Assembly (NCBI GenBank): GCA_003499925.1
Contig: DNRQ01000202.1
Coordinates: 22,658 to 30,101, forward strand
DNA: 7,444 bases
From: Geobacter sp.
GTDB lineage: Bacteria > Desulfobacterota > Desulfuromonadia > Geobacterales > Geobacteraceae
Direction: 5' to 3'
The notes beneath the pieces were generated by a model. The model made no database searches. It saw only the letters and a list, made by a program, of their open reading frames with translations, and was not told where the DNA came from. The translations under genes and the position numbers were made by a program. Each line of letters starts with the position of its first letter. Position 1 is the stretch's first letter. This document shows positions 5,992 to 7,444 of the stretch, one piece after another.

Positions 5992-6035
5992 ACCCCATCC
6001 CCATCCCCACCCCATCCCCACCCCATCCCCACCCC
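5988..6035. repeat. C4-tract array; G-rich minus strand with G-quadruplex potential
   Basis: Nine CCCC tracts, separated only by A or AT, run without a break (5988-91, 5993-96, 5999-6002, 6005-08, 6010-13, 6016-19, 6021-24, 6027-30, 6032-35). On the minus strand this reads as nine GGGG tracts with one- or two-base loops, far more than the four needed for a stable quadruplex. It begins about 25 bases upstream of the -35 box, on the non-template strand of the M16 operon. The alternation of ATCCCC and ACCCC suggests growth by slippage. Confidence 0.8.
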
Positions 6036-6037
6036 AA

Positions 6038-6058
6038 CCCTCCCCTTGAAGGGGAGGG
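6038..6058. repeat. CCCTCCCC palindrome
   Basis: CCCTCCCCT (6038-6046) pairs with AGGGGAGGG (6050-6058) over the three-base loop TGA. Similar CCCTCCCCTTGAAGGGGAGGG hairpins are, from memory, scattered between genes in many bacterial genomes. It ends the C4 array and could act as a minus-strand stem-loop downstream of lon, although it lies about 320 bases past the lon stop. Confidence 0.65.
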
Positions 6059-6066
6059 GGAATTAT

Positions 6067-6226
6067 TCCTCGTTCCCAAGCTCCGGCTTGGGAACGGAAC
6101 TGGCGGGCGCCTCCTCGGTCCCAAGCTCCAGCTTGGGACCGGAACTGGCGGGCAAAGCTCCGGCTTTGCATCCTGCCGAAGCGGAGCTTCGCGTAGCGTT
6201 GCGTTCCCAAGCTGGAGCTTGGGAAC
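6067..6226. repeat. Cluster of CCCAAGCT palindromes in two tandem 45-bp units plus a third copy
   Basis: Two 45-base units (6067-6111 and 6112-6156) each begin TCCTCG, contain a 24-base palindrome and end in GGAACTGGCGGGC plus a few bases. Palindrome 1 (6072-6095) has arms GTTCCCAAGC/GCTTGGGAAC; palindrome 2 (6117-6140) has arms GGTCCCAAGCT/AGCTTGGGACC; palindrome 3 (6203-6226) has arms GTTCCCAAGCT/AGCTTGGGAAC. Between them are two shorter hairpins of the same design, CAAAGC-tccg-GCTTTG (6153-6168) and CGAAGC-gga-GCTTCG (6177-6191). Changes in one arm are matched in the other (GTT...AAC versus GGT...ACC), so the paired structure is kept. Translation of this repeat type yields SQAPAWER-like peptides that, from memory, are often misannotated as proteins. 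Confidence 0.8.
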
Positions 6227-6378
6227 GAGATGTGAGATGTTGGAGCCGGATCAGGGGGGTCGCAACGGAGTGCGGAAACCGATGTGGGATGAGCTTTGGT
6301 TTGACCTTGACCTTATATCGCGGAGGCGGGACTGCTGTCTCTTGCCCGGCTCCAGGCAGCTGCGGTGTTTCGTTCATC
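6227..6378. other. Intergenic stretch downstream of lon, no gene seen
   Basis: These 152 bases follow the lon stop on the minus strand. I see no convincing gene and no clean intrinsic terminator. The best stem is GGAGGCGGG (6320-6328) with CCCGGCTCC (6343-6351), which has one G-G mismatch and no U-tract. A frame starting at 6377 overlaps the lon stop (TGATGA) but soon reads into the palindrome cluster and is not accepted as a gene. Confidence 0.5.
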
Positions 6379-7444
6379 TCATCTGGGGGTACTGTCCAGC
6401 GCCTGGGCCAGCACCTCGCGGACGTCCTCCACGAAGAAGAATTCCAGTTCCTGTTTCACGTTTTCCGGGATGTCTTCCAGGTCCTTCTGGTTCTTGGCCG
6501 GCGCCAGCACCGTCTTCACCCCCGCGCGCCTGGCGGCCAGCACCTTCTCCTTCAGCCCGCCGATGGCCAGCACCCGGCCGGTCAGGCTCATCTCGCCGGT
6601 CATGGCGACGTCCCTGCGCGCCGGGCGCCCCGAGAAGAGCGACACGATGGTGGTCGCCATGGTGACCCCGGCCGACGGCCCGTCCTTCGGTATGCTCCCC
6701 GCCGGGACGTGGATGTGGATGGTGGTGTCGTCGAAATCCTTCTTGTCGATCCCGAGTTCCTCGCAGTTCGCCTTGACGAAGGAGACGGCGGCCCTGGCGG
6801 ATTCCTTCATCACGTCTCCCAGGGAGCCGGTGAGGATCAGGTCCTCCTTCCCCTTCATCTTGGTCGCCTCGACGAAAATGATGTCCCCGCCGCTCTCGGT
6901 CCAGGCGAGTCCTGTCGCCACGCCTACCCTGTCCTTCTCGGAGGCGACCTCGTCGAAAAATTTGGGAGCGCCCAAGAGCTCCGAGACCGTCTCGGGGTCG
7001 ATCAGGGTGCGCACGGCCTTCCCCTGGGCGACTTCCTTGGCGATCTTGCGGCAGATGGAGGCGATGTTTCGCTGCAGGTTCCTTACCCCCGCCTCACGCG
7101 TGTAGTCGTGGGTGATCCGGTAGATCGCCTCGTCGGTGAATTTGGGAGCCATGCTGGCCAGACCGTTTTCCTCGATCTCCCGGGCCACCAGGTAGTTTTT
7201 GGCGATGTTGAGCTTCTCCTCGTCCGTGTACCCCGACAGGGTGATCACCTCCATCCTGTCCCTGAGCGGCGCCGGGATCGGGTCGAGCTGGTTCGCCGTG
7301 GTTATGAACATGACGTTGGTCAGATCGAAGGGGACGTCGAGGTAGTGGTCGGTGAAGGAGAAATTCTGCTCCGGGTCGAGCACCTCGAGGAGCGCGCTCG
7401 CCGGGTCGCCGCGGAAATCGGCGCCGATCTTGTCCACCTCGTCC
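6379..7444 (-). CDS. lon: ATP-dependent Lon protease, C-terminal part (5' end beyond window)
   Basis: Lon is a cytoplasmic homo-oligomeric AAA+ serine protease that unfolds and degrades damaged and regulatory proteins. The visible 354 codons begin inside Walker B (DEVDKIG, 7443-7423), which aligns near E. coli Glu424; GTG at 7437 is an internal Val, not a start. Next come RGDPASALLEVLDPEQN, sensor 1 (FITTAN, 7305-7288), the arginine-finger region PLRDRMEVI and the sensor 2 helix TREAGVRNLQR. The protease domain holds the dyad: Ser in PKDGPSAG (codon 6673-6675) and Lys in GGLKEK (codon 6544-6546), 43 residues apart as in E. coli (Ser679/Lys722). Thus the protease half is intact. The protein ends in STPR with TGA at 6379-6381. 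The N-terminal substrate-binding domain, Walker A and the promoter are outside the window, so heat-shock control cannot be assessed. The downstream region is repeat-rich and has no obvious terminator. Confidence 0.97.
   Translation of the reverse strand, partial: DEVDKIGADFRGDPASALLEVLDPEQNFSFTDHYLDVPFDLTNVMFITTANQLDPIPAPLRDRMEVITLSGYTDEEKLNIAKNYLVAREIEENGLASMAPKFTDEAIYRITHDYTREAGVRNLQRNIASICRKIAKEVAQGKAVRTLIDPETVSELLGAPKFFDEVASEKDRVGVATGLAWTESGGDIIFVEATKMKGKEDLILTGSLGDVMKESARAAVSFVKANCEELGIDKKDFDDTTIHIHVPAGSIPKDGPSAGVTMATTIVSLFSGRPARRDVAMTGEMSLTGRVLAIGGLKEKVLAARRAGVKTVLAPAKNQKDLEDIPENVKQELEFFFVEDVREVLAQALDSTPR

Noticed and set aside
5893..6210. N-terminal extension of the catalytic M16 protein to an ATG at 6210
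   Set aside because: The extra codons only read through the palindromes and C4 array, cross the promoter at 5935-5963, and would bury a clear signal peptide that begins at 5892.
6063..6377. A 104-codon minus-strand frame whose ATG overlaps the lon stop codon
   Set aside because: About half of it translates the palindrome cluster (SRSQAPAWER-like peptides), no good SD of its own is visible, and the rest shows no recognisable domain.

Overview
The window is high-GC DNA with compact bacterial genes and strong AGGAGG-type ribosome binding sites. Its proteins and its palindromic intergenic repeats look like those I remember from Geobacteraceae (Geobacter, Citrifermentans, Geomonas). This assignment is an inference from sequence style; there is no rRNA or other phylogenetic marker here.

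Layout. (1) 1-1461, plus strand: the 3' part of a GH13-like glycoside hydrolase whose start and main catalytic residues lie before the window. (2) 1462-1756: a hairpin likely to end that gene, then a sigma70-type promoter and a roughly 120-nt leader with mutually exclusive stems and a U-tract. (3) 1757-2536, plus strand: a close relative of E. coli methylmalonyl-CoA decarboxylase ScpB/YgfG, standing alone. (4) 2537-2745: a repeat-built spacer between convergent genes, holding GGGGCTAG arrays in inverted orientation around a REP-like hairpin, and likely a terminator. (5) 2746-5892, minus strand: an operon whose transcription order is a secreted zinc peptidase of family M16 (HXXEH intact), an M16 lipoprotein without zinc ligands, and a 35-residue RCKP-type rubredoxin-like protein. 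A good promoter lies at 5935-5963. (6) 5964-6378: a gene-free, repeat-rich stretch with a C4-tract array (G-rich on the minus strand), a CCCTCCCC palindrome and a cluster of CCCAAGCT palindromes. (7) 6379-7444, minus strand: the C-terminal half of Lon protease.

How the genes work together. The two M16 proteins very probably form one envelope peptidase: the first supplies the zinc site, the second supplies the Arg/Tyr substrate-binding pair that the first lacks. The tiny cysteine-rich protein is translated from an SD that overlaps the stop codon of the second, so it belongs to the same transcript. The glycosidase, the decarboxylase and Lon show no clear functional link to this operon or to each other. 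I see no phage, CRISPR, transposase or defence gene. The least ordinary features are the possible attenuator before the decarboxylase, the cysteine-rich microprotein and the structured repeats between genes.
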